Assembly: GCA_030544215.1 (NCBI GenBank)
Contig: JARZZO010000013.1
Location: 30,115,229-30,179,228 of the forward strand
Direction of reading: 5' to 3'
DNA length: 64,000 bases
From: Zantedeschia hybrid cultivar
Taxonomy: Eukaryota > Streptophyta > Magnoliopsida > Alismatales > Araceae
Numbering within the stretch: position 1 is the first letter of the stretch; the number at the start of each line of letters is the position of its first letter. Made by a program: the position numbers and the translations under genes. Positions 52,640 to 64,000 of this stretch are shown in pieces. The notes below the pieces were generated by a model. It was not told where the DNA came from and made no database searches. It saw only the letters and a list, made by a program, of their open reading frames with translations.

Positions 52640-54938
52640 ACTTCTATTTTCATTTTTGTTTCCATCTCTACTTTGATATAAGAAATCGATATAGAAATGG
52701 AAATATGTATTTTTGTTTCCACTTCCATTTTCAATAATTCCATATAGGAAACGAAGCAAAAACATCTATTTCCTTTTCCATCTCTGACTTGTTTGCAGCC
52801 CTATTCATACGAATACATGATTCGAAGCAACAGTTAGAAGTCTGTCAATGCACTTAAGAAGAGGTGAACCATGTGGAGAAAATAATATATGAATTAAAAA
52901 TGATTTAGATGAGATGGACCTCCTTCTTGTGTTTATTTATTTTGTATCCTTTTCTTTGCTACTTCGTATTCCTTTGCTCGTTATTTATATACAAGTTGAA
53001 CAGACACCTAAAGAAATTTATAATTAAAAAATAACCACATTAATCTTACTGGTACAAAGTATACTAAGAATTTATCAACTTGCATATTACCAGTAAATTT
53101 TTACCCAAGATTACAACCCACACGAATTTTCAATTACATAAAAATTCTACGGGATATTACACTATGAAACACCTAGGTGTTCTTTGGTGTGCTGAAACAT
53201 AATATAAAATAATGCAAAACGCATATTTTCATAACATTTGGGTGTCACAAATAGTTACAGTCAATCCCTATGGTACTCTTCTTTTTCATGGGTTCTAGTT
53301 TTCAGTTTAAAGTTACTAAAAATTAGAAATAGAAAGTGTTTGGCATAGTTCTTAGTTGGAAGCTACTTTTAGCTTCCTCTTATAACATAAAGGACATGTT
53401 TGGCATAATTTTGGTGGAAAATAACTTTTAGCTTCCTCTTATATCATAAAAAATAATAGACAAAAGTTATAATTAATTTTAGGTAATTATAAAAGTCAAC
53501 CCTCCCCCAAGAAGCCCATTTTTTTCCAATTTAAGAAGCCCCAATTTGGAGCTTTTAGTTAGAAGCTAAAAACAATCAAAATACTATATAAGTGGCTTCT
53601 AACACCTACCTTTTCTCCATCAAAATATTTAAAAAATCTAAAAATACTTCTAATTGGAAGCCAAGCATGCCCAAAAATAAAGGATGAAAGTAGTTATGAC
53701 TAATTTTAGGTCATCTTTGGAATAACTTCTAATTGGAAGTACTTTAGGGCATGTTTGTCACAACTTCTAATTGGAAGCACTTGGAAACTTTTATTTAGTT
53801 ATTTTGTGAGAAAAAAGATAGACATTGAAAACCACTTACATAGCATTTAGTCTGTTTTTGGCTTCCAACCAAAAGCTCCAATTTGGAGCATCTTAAATTA
53901 GAGAAAAGTTGGAGTTGTTAGAGAAGATTTGACTTTTGTAACAACTTAAAATTAGTTATAAGAGAAGGTCAAAAGTAGTTTCTAATTAAAAATTATGCCC
54001 AACACACCCTAAGACTTTTTTCTAGTTATTTTGAGAGAGAAACATAGGTGTTGAAAGCCACTTCTATGATATTTTGGTAATTGTTTGACTTCCAACTAAA
54101 AGCTCCAAACTTAAACTTCTTAAATTGGAGAAAAAGCGAAATTGTTGAGGAAAATGACTTTTATAACTCCTAAAAATAGTTGTAGCCACTTCCTTCTATT
54201 ATTTTGTAGGTTGTGTGAGGAAGGCAAAAGTAGCTTCCAATTAGAAAATATGTCAAACACACCCTTAGTTATATAAGTCAAACTTCTCCTAATAACTCTA
54301 CTTTTTCTCTAATTTAGAAAGCTCCAACTTGAAGCTTTTGGTTAGAAGTTAAATAACCTCTAAAAACAATTTGAAAAAGGTCTAAAAGTTACTTTCAATT
54401 TGAAGCTACGCTAAACACAGCCTAAAACTGAAAAATTATGAATTTATGACATTTCCAGTGCACCAAACAATACCACCCAACCCCAATTACATTTCGAACC
54501 TCATCTCCGCGACCACCTACTTACGGCCTGACTCATCATGTTAAGCCGACCTAAAATTTTCAAACTAAATAACATCCGTTATATGTTTTATCTGTCTGTA
54601 ACTTAATACTAAGTTGATTGTTTGGTGTGACATAAAACATTGTAAGATACTGTAAAATATCGTATCTTATGTCTCCCAAAAATAGTGTTTTACAATATTT
54701 TACGGTACATGACATTAAACTTAACAGCACTTATATGAATCTTATAACATTATTTATATTCATTTTTATGATATAATACGGTTAGCAAAGCACCTTGGTG
54801 CAATTTGGTAGCAGAACCGGAAATCCTGATATATGAATTCAGTTGACTGAATTCCTAGACTGAGCAGCAAATGTAATGGACCTCATCCACCTAGAATTCT
54901 GCCCTGCCTGGTACCGTTTAGATGTTTGTTTGTTTAGC
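52640..54938. other. AT-rich intergenic DNA with MITE-like repeats
   Basis: No gene. From about 53330 to 54420 short words recur in both orientations: TGTTTGGCATA with its complement (53335, 53396, 53988, 54410 region), and AACTTCTAATTGGAAG with CTTCCAATTAG (at least six times). This is typical of overlapping or nested non-autonomous DNA transposons; individual borders could not be set. 52640-53300 and 54430-54938 show nothing. Confidence 0.5.
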
Positions 54939-54948
54939 TGTAAATGAC

Positions 54949-55232
54949 GAGTAATGCTTGCTGCAATGACATTGCAGTGGGTAAATAAAATTCTTTATCT
55001 ATTTTTTTCTAGGTCTGCCCCGAAGTGCCCTAACCGTCCGTACAGTACAATGACCGATCGGACGACCCAAAAAATCTGAAAAATAAAAAACGAAACTCCA
55101 ATGTAGATCGTCCGATCCGACATTGCACTGTACGGACGGTCAGGACACCTAGGGGCGGACCTAGAAAAAAATAAAATAAAAAACATTTACCCACTGCAAT
55201 GATGCTGCAGGGTCATTGCAGCAAGTACTACT
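54949..55232. mobile_element. Palindromic MITE with 10-bp target duplication
   Basis: 284 bp folding over almost its whole length: arms of about 120 bp (54949-55070 and 55100-55232) are near-perfect inverted repeats around a short AT-rich centre. TGTAAATGAC lies on both sides (54939-54948 and 55233-55242). A 9-10 bp duplication and long inverted repeats point to a Mutator-type MITE. It contains no ORF. Confidence 0.85.
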
Positions 55233-55242
55233 TGTAAATGAC

Positions 55243-55886
55243 ATACTCTGATTTCAAAATCAAAGAAGCCTCTGGGTTTTGAAACCGTAAGTGCATTGTT
55301 TGGTTTCAGGTTTCAGGCAATTCTCAGCAATCCTAAGACCAGGCAGAAGGAAGGAGCCAGGAGTACTACATAAATTCATAATATAACAGATAACATTACA
55401 TATCTATCTTGGATCTGAATCCGACCTGTTTGAAATCCCCAAGTACCATGGCTCTACACAATTGGCATAGGTCCTCTGACATCCTCATCTAGGCCAAGGC
55501 GCTAGCTGGGCTGCATCAGGGCATACAGGATCTTTCTTTTACCTTTTCTTGATCCGACGGCCGATAAGATCTGCTTCCAATATTTGTAGGATTAATTAAG
55601 GAACTCATTGAATCCAAAATAATGATCATATCATAATACTTCCCAAGATTACATATCCCATCATTACAAAGCAGCCAATGCAAGGAAAACTGAAACTTTA
55701 TTCATCATACGTTTCCTTTTGGTTCCTCAAAACAGAAAAGATTTAACACACCGATGGGACCATAACCTTGGGAAAGGGAAAAAAAAAAAAAAACTAAAGA
55801 AAAAAACAGGGCAAGTTCTAACGGCCATTCCAGAGGTGGAAAGGTCACACGGGGTTGCTTCCGCTGACTCCCGTCTTTCAAGGCAC
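55243..55886. other. Intergenic or 3' UTR sequence
   Basis: No gene seen. The part nearest 55886 is the probable 3' UTR of the - strand exon at 55887-56032. A purine-rich, A-rich tract lies at 55768-55810. Confidence 0.45.
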
Positions 55887-56032
55887 TCAAGTAACCGGGG
55901 GCCTCTTCTCCAGAGTGTATGGGTAGTACTCTCTACCGACATCAACCTTTGTAGTCTGACCGCCAGCATCCAAAACTGCAGAAGTGGCAGCCAAAGCTGA
56001 TCCAGCTTTTATTGCTGTTGAAATACTCCTCC
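55887..56032 (-). CDS. Last exon of an unidentified host gene
   Basis: On the - strand a strong 3' splice site (TTACTTCACAG, 56043-56033) opens an exon of 146 nt: two bases completing a split codon, then 47 codons and TGA at 55889-55887. The peptide is Ala/Thr/Ser-rich at first (STAIKAGSALAATSAVLDAGG) in a helix-like pattern and ends GREYYPYTLEKRPPVT, a compact, conserved-looking tail typical of small plant proteins. I do not recognise the family with certainty. Earlier exons should lie at higher coordinates, possibly beyond the hAT element, but none could be identified. Confidence 0.55.
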
Positions 56033-56040
56033 CTGTGAAG

Positions 56041-58760
56041 TAATTGGAACAGTGAATGGTACAGCAACGGATGAAAATAAATGGTAATGAGCAGTTCTTC
56101 TAGAAATTTTCATGCTCACATAAAAGAGAATGCAAAGCCAATGACCATCTGTATAATTTCCTATCTTGCTTCCTAGTTGAACCAGTAAAGGTTCTTTTTT
56201 ATTTTTTCTGCATAAACATTTTTTAGCCCAGGGCTCCTTCTAAAAGGTTAAAATCATCCAGAAGACATTTTCATGGAAGTGGGCAGTGCCAATGACTGGT
56301 GTCATATAAGATTTTAAAAAGAGAGTACAAAATGGATTGCTGGTAAAATGAATAAGCATAGCAACAGATCAATTAGCATGGGGGTGAATCCCATGGAGGT
56401 GAAAGGAACATAACTTCAATGAAGAGTTAATGAAAGAAGAATGTTTTGAAGCAGATTTTTTGGGGGGGAGAAAAGCAAGCAAGAATTTATTGTGAATAAG
56501 TGGTGATCATGCACCTACAAGGGACTCTTAACACATTGTGATGATTATGAATTTTGAGAGTTATAGTGATGCAAACAAGAAACTTAGCTTTCTATTATGT
56601 GGACTGATGTAAGGACGGCAGTCTCAGTATCAGTCAGTAGTACTGGTACTGTTACATACCAGTATCGGTATCGATGGTGCTGACCGGCACCGGATTTCTG
56701 CCTCTTCGGCCCGGTACCATTTTTTATTAAAAAAAGGTACCCATATCGGGTCCCCCCCCCCAATCCATTAATGCTAAACCCACCTGGAAATCAACATAAA
56801 AGATGCAGAATACTTTTCTGCACCTATCCGAATGTCTGCCATCTTCTACATGAAAGGTTGCGTACCATTGCCTGTCCCAATAGTCTAGTCTCATTTGTAT
56901 TAACTTTCTACACTTTCCAGATTCCAGGTAGCTTTTAAGTTGATGACCATGTAGAAGAGAAAAGAAAATTCCAGCCAGTGGCCCAGAATAGATCATTATG
57001 CATCCTATCAATCTTAAATTTACTTTCATAACATATCCACCACTGGATCCCAAATTGGCACGGTATTTTGTCTGCTTATGCTGCCCAAGGAAATGCTCAG
57101 TTCAACTTCAGGGAAGGCATTTAGGCAGAAACAATGCCTGGCAAAATTCTAACAAATATTGATATTGCTTGTGAACGGAGGAACCTTGGTACAATGACAA
57201 TGTTGCCCCATTAAGACCTGAATGCCCACAGGTTCAAAATGGGAAATAGACTCTTTGAAAAAAGAGTAAAGTCGCATATAATTTACCCTCCCCAGATGCC
57301 ACCGTGGCAGATGCCTCATGGCCCTGGGCTGCCTTTTTTTTAATTACTTGTGGGCAGTGAACTTGTACAACCAGCAAGTATGCCACAACATTCCCCTGGA
57401 CTTCAGAGAGATGCTAGATTCGTGAAATTGTTATAAGGATTCACGACTTCCACAGCAACTTCATTCAGAGATCAATTAAAACATCATACAAGAGGACACT
57501 GCAATATGATATTGCCATTTACAATGAGCAGCAGACAATAACTGATAATATGTTCAGACAGAAGATGGCAGTTCTTTACCAGGAGTATACATTACACAAT
57601 CACGTGCAAGTATCCAACACACTGCAAAAAGACACAATCTAGAAAAGGTTCAAGAATGTTTATAAACTTCATTTGTGTAACTCTCATGACGATTAGTCTC
57701 CTTTCCACAGTAACAGGTCAGGTTATCTTCATTTTGTGTCTGACCCCCCTGATTAGTCACTTATGGAGTTAAAGCAATTAAAGAAAATCCAAAAGTTGGA
57801 TCTCCATATTCTAGCAAAATTCTTATTTGAAATGAATATTCTACAAAATTATTTAAAAAAACAAAGCTATATCCATTAGCATGATTCAACTTGCAGTGTT
57901 AGACAACCTATAACCTTTTTCTAGAAGAAGCTGGATATGCAACCAATTTTACTAAACGATGAACAGTCAGTGGTGATACATCCAAGTAGTCTAGGTGGCA
58001 ACCTCAATCAGAAGACCCAACGAGTAAAGGGACACAACCCAGGCCACTCAAAACAGATTGGACCACCTACACTCGACACCCCCACCCAAAAGGTACAAAG
58101 AAGTTGAAAAAGGCATTTACACACATGAAGAATCAAGGTCAGCCCCCAGTACAAAAGCAACTCAGTGCAAAACATAACTAAAAATAAGCCTTTGGAAATC
58201 ACAATTCAATAAAAGAATACCAACTCTATGAAATTATTGCTTAAATTGACTAATTTGTTTCCTTTTTAAGTGAAGAACCTCATCATCTTGAGCTGCAAGA
58301 AGGTTTCACAATTCCTGTCAACCAGTTCTTTTCTTTTTTGTGGCTCCTCAGTAATATGCAGAGAGGATAAGCATTGTCAGCTGAAAGCTGCTTCCGAAGT
58401 CTCTTATGTTTGTCCATTTTGTTTTCAATATTCACCCCATGAACCTTCCAACTTCTAGTATGCTCCTCATCTGCGAGCCACTCAATAAATTAAGTGCAAA
58501 TCCTGGGAATCAATAACTGGATCCAGTTCTTCATAGGCAGAAGCCTAAATCTCACCAACATGTGGCTCATGTACAACTGCATCTGAGTCAATCTGATGGA
58601 GGATATCTCAGGAGTTTTGATTATTACCAAGTTCAAAGAGTACAACCCATCACTGAATCACAAGAAATGAGTCAGTAAAGGTTAACTTGTCGTCGTGGGA
58701 CCTCCTTAGACGGGCCAAAGAAAACAAGGCTAAACAGACAGCCACCTGACAACTTTAAAC
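56041..58760. other. Probable intron or intergenic DNA
   Basis: Ordinary AT-rich sequence with no clear gene. Two weak - strand open stretches were seen: 57770-57660 (contains CYCGKETNRHES) and 58490-58270 (IEWLADEEHTRSW and KHKRLRKQLS). They could be exon remnants, perhaps of the gene ending at 55887, but splice sites and frame do not agree. Confidence 0.35.
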
Positions 58761-58922
58761 CATGGTCGGCCGGGTCGGATCGGATCGCCCGGTCCGCTCG
58801 GAAACCGGGCGGTCCGAACCGACCCCGAGCCCCGACCCAGCGACCCCAGCCCGGGATCGGGTTGGGTCGGCCGGGTCGGCCGACCCGGGCCCGGGTCGGA
58901 CCGGTCCGGCCGACCCGGGCCC

Positions 58923-58974
58923 CCAACGGCTAGTTCCAAACTAGCCGTTGGGAACCCATTCAAATGGATTCCCA
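58923..58974. repeat. Two adjacent hairpins upstream of the hAT transposase promoter
   Basis: 58923-58951: perfect 13-bp arms (CCAACGGCTAGTT) around a 3-base loop. 58949-58974: 11-bp arms (TGGGAACCCAT) with one mismatch. They share bases, and a partial third copy of AACGGTTAG follows at 58974. Confidence 0.8.
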
Positions 58975-59020
58975 ACGGTTAGAAGGGGCTTCTAAGCCCC
59001 TCCAAGTCCCTCCAAGTCCC

Positions 59021-59027
59021 TATAAAA
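59021..59027 (+). promoter_or_regulatory. TATA box of the hAT transposase gene
   Basis: TATAAAA after a duplicated TCCAAGTCCC, about 410 bp upstream of the ATG. A CT-rich leader with CATTCACAC about 30 bp downstream would suit the transcription start. Confidence 0.55.
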
Positions 59028-59431
59028 CCCCCTCCTACTCTTCTCTCCCTCATTCACACAAATTCTCATTTATCTCTCTCTTTAAAACTTTTCTCTCTCT
59101 CTCTAAGCTCTCATACTCTCTCAAAGACTCAAAGCTCTCTTAACTTCTTTCTCTCCACACTTCCAAAACTCTCTAGAGTTTTAAACTCTAAAGGACGGAC
59201 GGACGGACTACATCAAATTTTTTTCATCACATTATTTTTATTGCATTTTAATTTTTCTCTCTAACCTCTTTTTGTCTCTGTAGCTTTCTTTCTCATTGTC
59301 TCTCACTCTCCCTTGAGGTATGATATGAAATCTCACTCTCTTTCTCTATGTTTTTTCTTATTTCTCACCATTTCTCTTTATGTAATTACTAATTATCTCT
59401 TTCCTTATTAATATATTTTTTATTTTTAAAG

Positions 59432-62400
59432 ATGTTGACTTCTGAGCATAATGAGGCCACATCTGTCACCTCTCGTGGTGACCCATGATGGAACCATTGC
59501 ACCGTTGTAGACATGGCTTCACGCAAGGTCAAATGCAACTACTGCAGTCGGATTATTTCGGGTAGAGTTTTTCGTCTAAAGCAACATATTGGGGGTGTCA
59601 AAGGAGAAGTGAAGGCTTGTACTGTTGCACCACTAGAGGTAAAAAATCAATTCAAAAATTACCAACGACAAAGAGAGTTGGAAAAAGGAGCAGCATCAAC
59701 GATGAGAGGCCAAATTATGGAGGAAATGACACGGCCCTCAGGTCAAGGCATTCATATTCACCCTCCGGGAGATAGATCTCGGGAGGGAGACATAGACCCT
59801 ACCAGAAGGAGATCCACTGTATTTGAAGACTTTTCTCGAGGTATTCTTTGATTTAAAATTTTCAATTAATTATTTACTTGTTTATACTGCATCTCGATTA
59901 AATTAGTCTAATCATCTATTTTAATTTAAAGATGATATACGTCGAACTATGGACGAAAGTAGAAGATCTTTTGCTGATGAGGATGTGTATAGACGCACCG
60001 GTCGACACGTTGGGCAAGGGAGTGGATCCAGACATGGATCCAATGAGGAGGAAATTCATGACTTGACTAGGGACAATGATCCTAGAGTGGGTCCTATAGA
60101 TGCTTTCCTAACAAGACGGAGAGATAGACAACCATCAATCACAGCTGCTATGAAGAACCTGAAGGTATGCAAGGAGAAGATTGGCCGTGCTGTTTCGAGA
60201 TGGTTTGTTTATAACAGTGTACCTGCCAATGCTGCAAAGGGTCCTTATTGGGAGGACATGATTGAGACTATTGGAGATGTGGGTAAGGGTATTCCTGGAC
60301 CAACCCCCAAGGAGATATACAACACTTATCTTCCTCAAGAGGTAAGTGATCTCCAAGAGTATATCAAGTCGTTCGAGCGAATTTGGGATGAAAGAGGCTG
60401 CACAATAATGACAGATGGCTAGACAGGTGAGTACATTCAATTAGTTTAACATATTTAGAATCTTAGATTAACATATTATATTTTTTAGTTAATTTAGACA
60501 TTCGCTAATATCTATAATATTATTTGAATAGGAATTACGAGAAAAAGTATGATTAACTTCCTTATATACTGTCAAGCTGGGACTGTATTTTGGAAGTCCG
60601 TATATGCCAGTGGAAAGGTAAAGAATATTGAATATCTTTTCAAGTTAATTGATGACATTGTGGAGCAGGTGGAAGAAGATCAGGTTGTTCAAGTTGTAAC
60701 AGATAATGCAGCTTCATATAAAGTTGCTGGTCATATGTCAATGGAGAAGAGGCCACATCTATATTAGCTTCCTTGCTCTGCTCATTCCCTAGATTTGATG
60801 CTAGAAGATATTAGGAAAGATGTAAAAATTACTGAAACAGTGAAGTCAGCCTAATTCATCACATCCTATATTTACAACCATAACTATGTGCTCACGTTGA
60901 TGCGTGAACACACTGGACAGAGGGAGTTATTACGTCCTAGGGTAACTCGTTTCGCCTCCACATACATTTCCTTGGAGAGTATACAGTCACAAAAACGTCC
61001 CTTGAAGCAAATGATTTCAAGTAAAGGATGGGAAAATTGGATGACAAGGCACGCGAAGCGTGATGCTAGAGACAAAGGAAAGCAGGTTGAGGACTTGATT
61101 GAGAGCCGGGAGTATTGGAAGGATATAAAGATGATCTTGAGCGTAGTTGAACCTCTTGTGCGGGTTCTGAAGATGGTGGATGGAGATAAGGTCACAATGG
61201 GATATTTATATAAAGCTATGGACCGTGCAAAGGAAGACATTGCTAGGGCCAACAAAAATACATACAGAAAGTGGTGGGATATCATAGATGCAAGATGGGA
61301 TAGGACACTCTACCATGACTTGCATGCGGCAGGTAACAAAATAAGTCAATCCATATTGATTGCCATTTTATTTCCTATAAGTTATATTTCATTTTTAATT
61401 TGTTTTTCAATTCTTTAGGTCATTTCTTCAACTCAAGATACCAATATAGCTCTGCTACTCAACATGCGCCCAATGATGAAGAAGTACTCCGTGGGACTCA
61501 AAATGTAATTCGGCGTTTGTTACATGATGAAGATTGAGCTATCATAGCATGCAACAAAATGCATCACTATAGGCTCCGGACATTACATTTTGGTACTCAT
61601 CGTGCTGAACATGTTGCTTTCACCAGGTATTTAGAATTTTACACATAACTAATACTTTCAAGAAATTGTTATCATGCCTAGGCTTTACAAATTACAATAC
61701 TAATTGTTAGTTGGATCATTATGGAATTACAGCTGATTGGTGGATAGATCATGAGAAGGCTCCAAGTTATGAAGATCTTGCTTATGTTGCTATCCGTGTA
61801 TTGAGCCAAACCACCTCCTCTTCTGGCTGTGAGAGGAACTGGTCTACATTTAGCTTGATACACACCAAGCAAAGGAACCGATTAAGCTCAGCGAGATTGG
61901 AGCAATTAGTCTTTTGCCACTACAACATGCGCTTGAAATTAAAGAATCTTCAAAAAATTCAAGAGAACCAAAGAGAAGAAGAACGATGGAGAGATGAAGT
62001 TGCTGGAAGACCGGTGCAAGCAAAACAACAAGTTGAGGAACCAATCGATCTGGACGAGATATTTGAGGAGCAGAACCCACTGAATGCATGGGTAGATGCA
62101 AAGAATGTTTTGAGTCCATCAGAATTTGATCCAAACGATCGGTCATGGGCAGAAGGACAATTAGATGGTGTCCCTTGTCCGTTGAGTTTCAACTTCCACC
62201 TCCTTCAAAACGGCAAAAGAAATTCACCCCACAAAGTTCAGGTAAGGGTAAAGGTAAAATAACTCATATTGATATTGCAGATTTAGAAACTATACAAGAA
62301 GATGAGTCAGACGAGACACCAGAGCCGAGCGACAAGGTTGTTTACCAAACTTCAGACGACTCTACTTCGGCAACGACTACCCCTGACGATGACGATGATG

Positions 62401-62972
62401 ATCCACATGGAAGTCAAGGTGGATCCTTGCAACAACGGTCATCTCGAGGACGTGGATCAAGTTAACATGGTGAAGCTCCTCTAATGATTTTCACAGGAGA
62501 GCAAGAATTTACGCATGCTACGTAGGATGATGACCACTTCAGTAGGTTAGCTAAGGACACATCAACAACAAATAAAGGCAAAGGGAAACAACAACAAGAG
62601 TTCCTAAAGAGAACATCCTCTCAAGAGCATTCGTCTGATGCATCCTCTCAAATTCCATTAGAGGGTTATAGTCCTTATGGATATCCAAGTACATATTATC
62701 AACATCCACCACCCTATGATGCATTGAGTTACTTAGGAGGATATCCCACTTATCCTCCAACTTCAGATGCTTCCTCTTATCAATCGTCAACCTCAAAAGG
62801 ATCTTATCATGGGCCAAAGACACAAGGATGGATACCGGTGACAATAATCTACCCATTCACAGATGAGTATAACCGATTTGTACAGGAATATGAACAATGT
62901 TACCAAGCTTATATGTCTTGGGCCGATTATGTGCAACATTTGTATAGCACCTACAATGTAAGGCTAGAATAA
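59432..62972 (+). pseudogene. hAT transposase gene (BED finger, DUF659, C-terminal dimerisation domain), broken
   Basis: Exons inferred from GT-AG sites and phase: 59432-59840, 59932-60426, 60532-61332, 61419-61626 and about 61711 onward. The first encodes a BED-type zinc finger (CNYCSR..RLKQH). Exons 2-3 encode the DUF659 domain (TMTDG-like TIMTDG, QVVTDNAASYK, LDLMLEDI, RFASTYISLE), the RNase H-like catalytic region. The last holds the hAT dimerisation domain (SSGCERNWSTFSLIHTKQRNRL, RLEQLVFCHYNMRL) and a Tyr/Pro-rich tail to 62972. Lesions: TGA 59486, TAG 60420-60422 (in place of the usual Trp), TAG near 60765, a TAA near 60853, TGA near 61537, a phase break at the last junction, another near 62160-62200, and a stop near 62525. 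Transposition in trans only. Confidence 0.82.
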
Positions 62973-63350
62973 ATGTATGTATACTTGTTCTGTCACTTTG
63001 TGTGTGTGTGTGTTTTTTTTTACTATCATGTAATACTTAAGGGTAAGGTTTTATGTCCCCCCCATATATTGTATTCAAGTTTTTTTCAAAGTTAATAAAA
63101 ATTTAAGGGCTTACCCAAGGTCCTAGATAAGTTTTGGGTAAATATAATTTTTTCTGATTTTTTGAAATTTTTTCTTATTTTTTGGACTTGTTTTTCCAAT
63201 TTTTTTTCCCTATTTTCTTCTATTTTTTCCCTTTTTTAAAATTGGATCGGCCAGACCGGTCCGGCTTGGTCCGGACCGGTTCGAGATCGGGTCGGATCGG
63301 CCGATCCACTCGGTCAGGACCGGACCGATCCGAGTCCGACCCACGAGTTG

Positions 63351-64000
63351 GCCTCCCTTGGTATAAATAGGTGCTGCCACAAATACGTAAGATCCATTAT
63401 CAAGTGGACCTTCTATCACAAAACCCTGCCCCCAACAGCTCTCTGTGTGTGTAGAGGAAGGTTAAAGTGACAGCACGGGCTTATTCTACCTCATCCCCAT
63501 GCTTTTAAAAAACTAAAAATCATCACAAATTTGTAAATATTCAATTACCCCTTTTAGAGTTGTTTTAAAATGCTTATATATTTTTCCATTATGTGTAATG
63601 CTTTTTCTTATTATTATTTCAAAGTAGCTAATGCCTCTCTTAACAATCCAATGCCTTTATGAGAGCAGCAGAGCCAGATCATACAGGTGAGGACATCCTA
63701 GAGGTCGACCACAGACTCAAGGCTGACGGCCCGGCAGAGCTCCTAGAGCTGACATTTTTACAACCTGCTCCTTCCTACTGCCGTCCAGCCACCACGGCAC
63801 CCACCCAAACAACCTAGCTGCACTATGTACAGCCTGTGATGTGTATTGTTGTGGTCAATCTGCCCTTCTCCATGCAGCTGTACAGGAGCTTCATTCTCTC
63901 TGGTAGATGCTCTACATTGTGCAAGCTTGGTGCCAAGAGAACAATGGTGTGGGGCAGTGTAGTTGCAGGGGTGCTGTTCAGGTGATGATCTTTTTGTTAT
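63351..64000. other. Non-coding DNA to the window end
   Basis: No gene recognised. 63430-63660 is AT-rich. 63660-63980 has a more balanced composition but no supported open frame. Confidence 0.4.

Larger units (their letters stand above)
58761..63350 (+). mobile_element. hAT-family DNA transposon
   Basis: A transposase gene of hAT type (59432-62972) is flanked by two GC-rich blocks of similar composition in inverted orientation: 58766-58922 (words GGTCGG, CCGGTC, GACCCGG) and 63241-63345 (GGACCGG, GGTCGGATCGG). The outermost bases may form a terminal repeat (TTTAAACCATGG..GGCC against TTTATACCAAGG..GGCC), but no 8-bp duplication was found, so the borders are approximate. A TATA box (TATAAAA, 59021-59027) precedes a pyrimidine-rich leader. 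Confidence 0.72.

Noticed and set aside
57660..57770. - strand zinc-finger-like exon (CYCGKET)
   Set aside because: About 37 codons only, starting after a stop, with no acceptor in phase with neighbouring candidates.
58270..58490. - strand coding exon (IEWLADEEHTRSW..)
   Set aside because: Preceded at once by a stop in the same frame, and no convincing splice sites; mentioned only as a possible remnant.

Overview
The window is nuclear DNA of a flowering plant. It has GT-AG introns, a nuclear gene for a chloroplast ribosome protein at the left edge, and about 50 kb of nested LTR retrotransposons. The species cannot be named from the sequence.

Host genes. The last three exons of a PSRP2-type chloroplast 30S ribosomal (two-RRM) protein gene lie on the + strand (467-1287). 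The final exon of a second, unidentified gene lies on the - strand (55887-56032). I found no RNA genes. The stretches 1288-3067, 14584-16545, 52640-54938 and 56041-58760 are AT-rich non-coding DNA, with transposon debris in places.

Element A (3068-14578) is a complete Ty3/Gypsy element of the Tat type: gag, protease, RT, RNase H, a second RNase H, integrase. It has two LTRs of about 0.9 kb and a perfect 5-bp target duplication (CTATC). Its gag-pol is dead, with many stops and frameshifts. On its opposite strand, between a 69-bp tandem repeat array and the 3' LTR, lies a three-exon gene that is open from ATG to stop (765 codons) once two GT-AG introns are removed.

Element B (17722-52639) is a second, diverged Tat element with a truncated 5' LTR and a decayed copy of the same antisense gene. 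Two other elements are inserted in it. C (19635-27997, target duplication CAAAC) is a Del/Tekay-like element that lacks protease and RT. D (35431-51433, - strand, target duplication AGCGC) is an Ogre/Tat-like element of about 16 kb. D is itself split by a forward solo LTR (40129-41708, target duplication TGAGC). Removing the solo LTR restores the D reading frame.

Right end. A palindromic MITE (54949-55232) has a 10-bp target duplication. A hAT-family DNA transposon of about 4.6 kb (roughly 58760-63350) carries a BED-finger/DUF659/dimerisation-domain transposase gene broken by stops.

Most unusual signal. A family of 34-bp dyad-symmetric sites occurs in the non-coding DNA of both C and D, which belong to different retrotransposon lineages. 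Two 12-bp half-sites, built on GACGC-N2-TTT, are separated by exactly 10 bp in all 21 sites I measured. There are 12 in each C LTR, 4 in each D LTR and 5 in D's untranslated regions. The fixed spacing, variable spacers and lack of covariation between arms suggest recognition by a dimeric DNA-binding protein.
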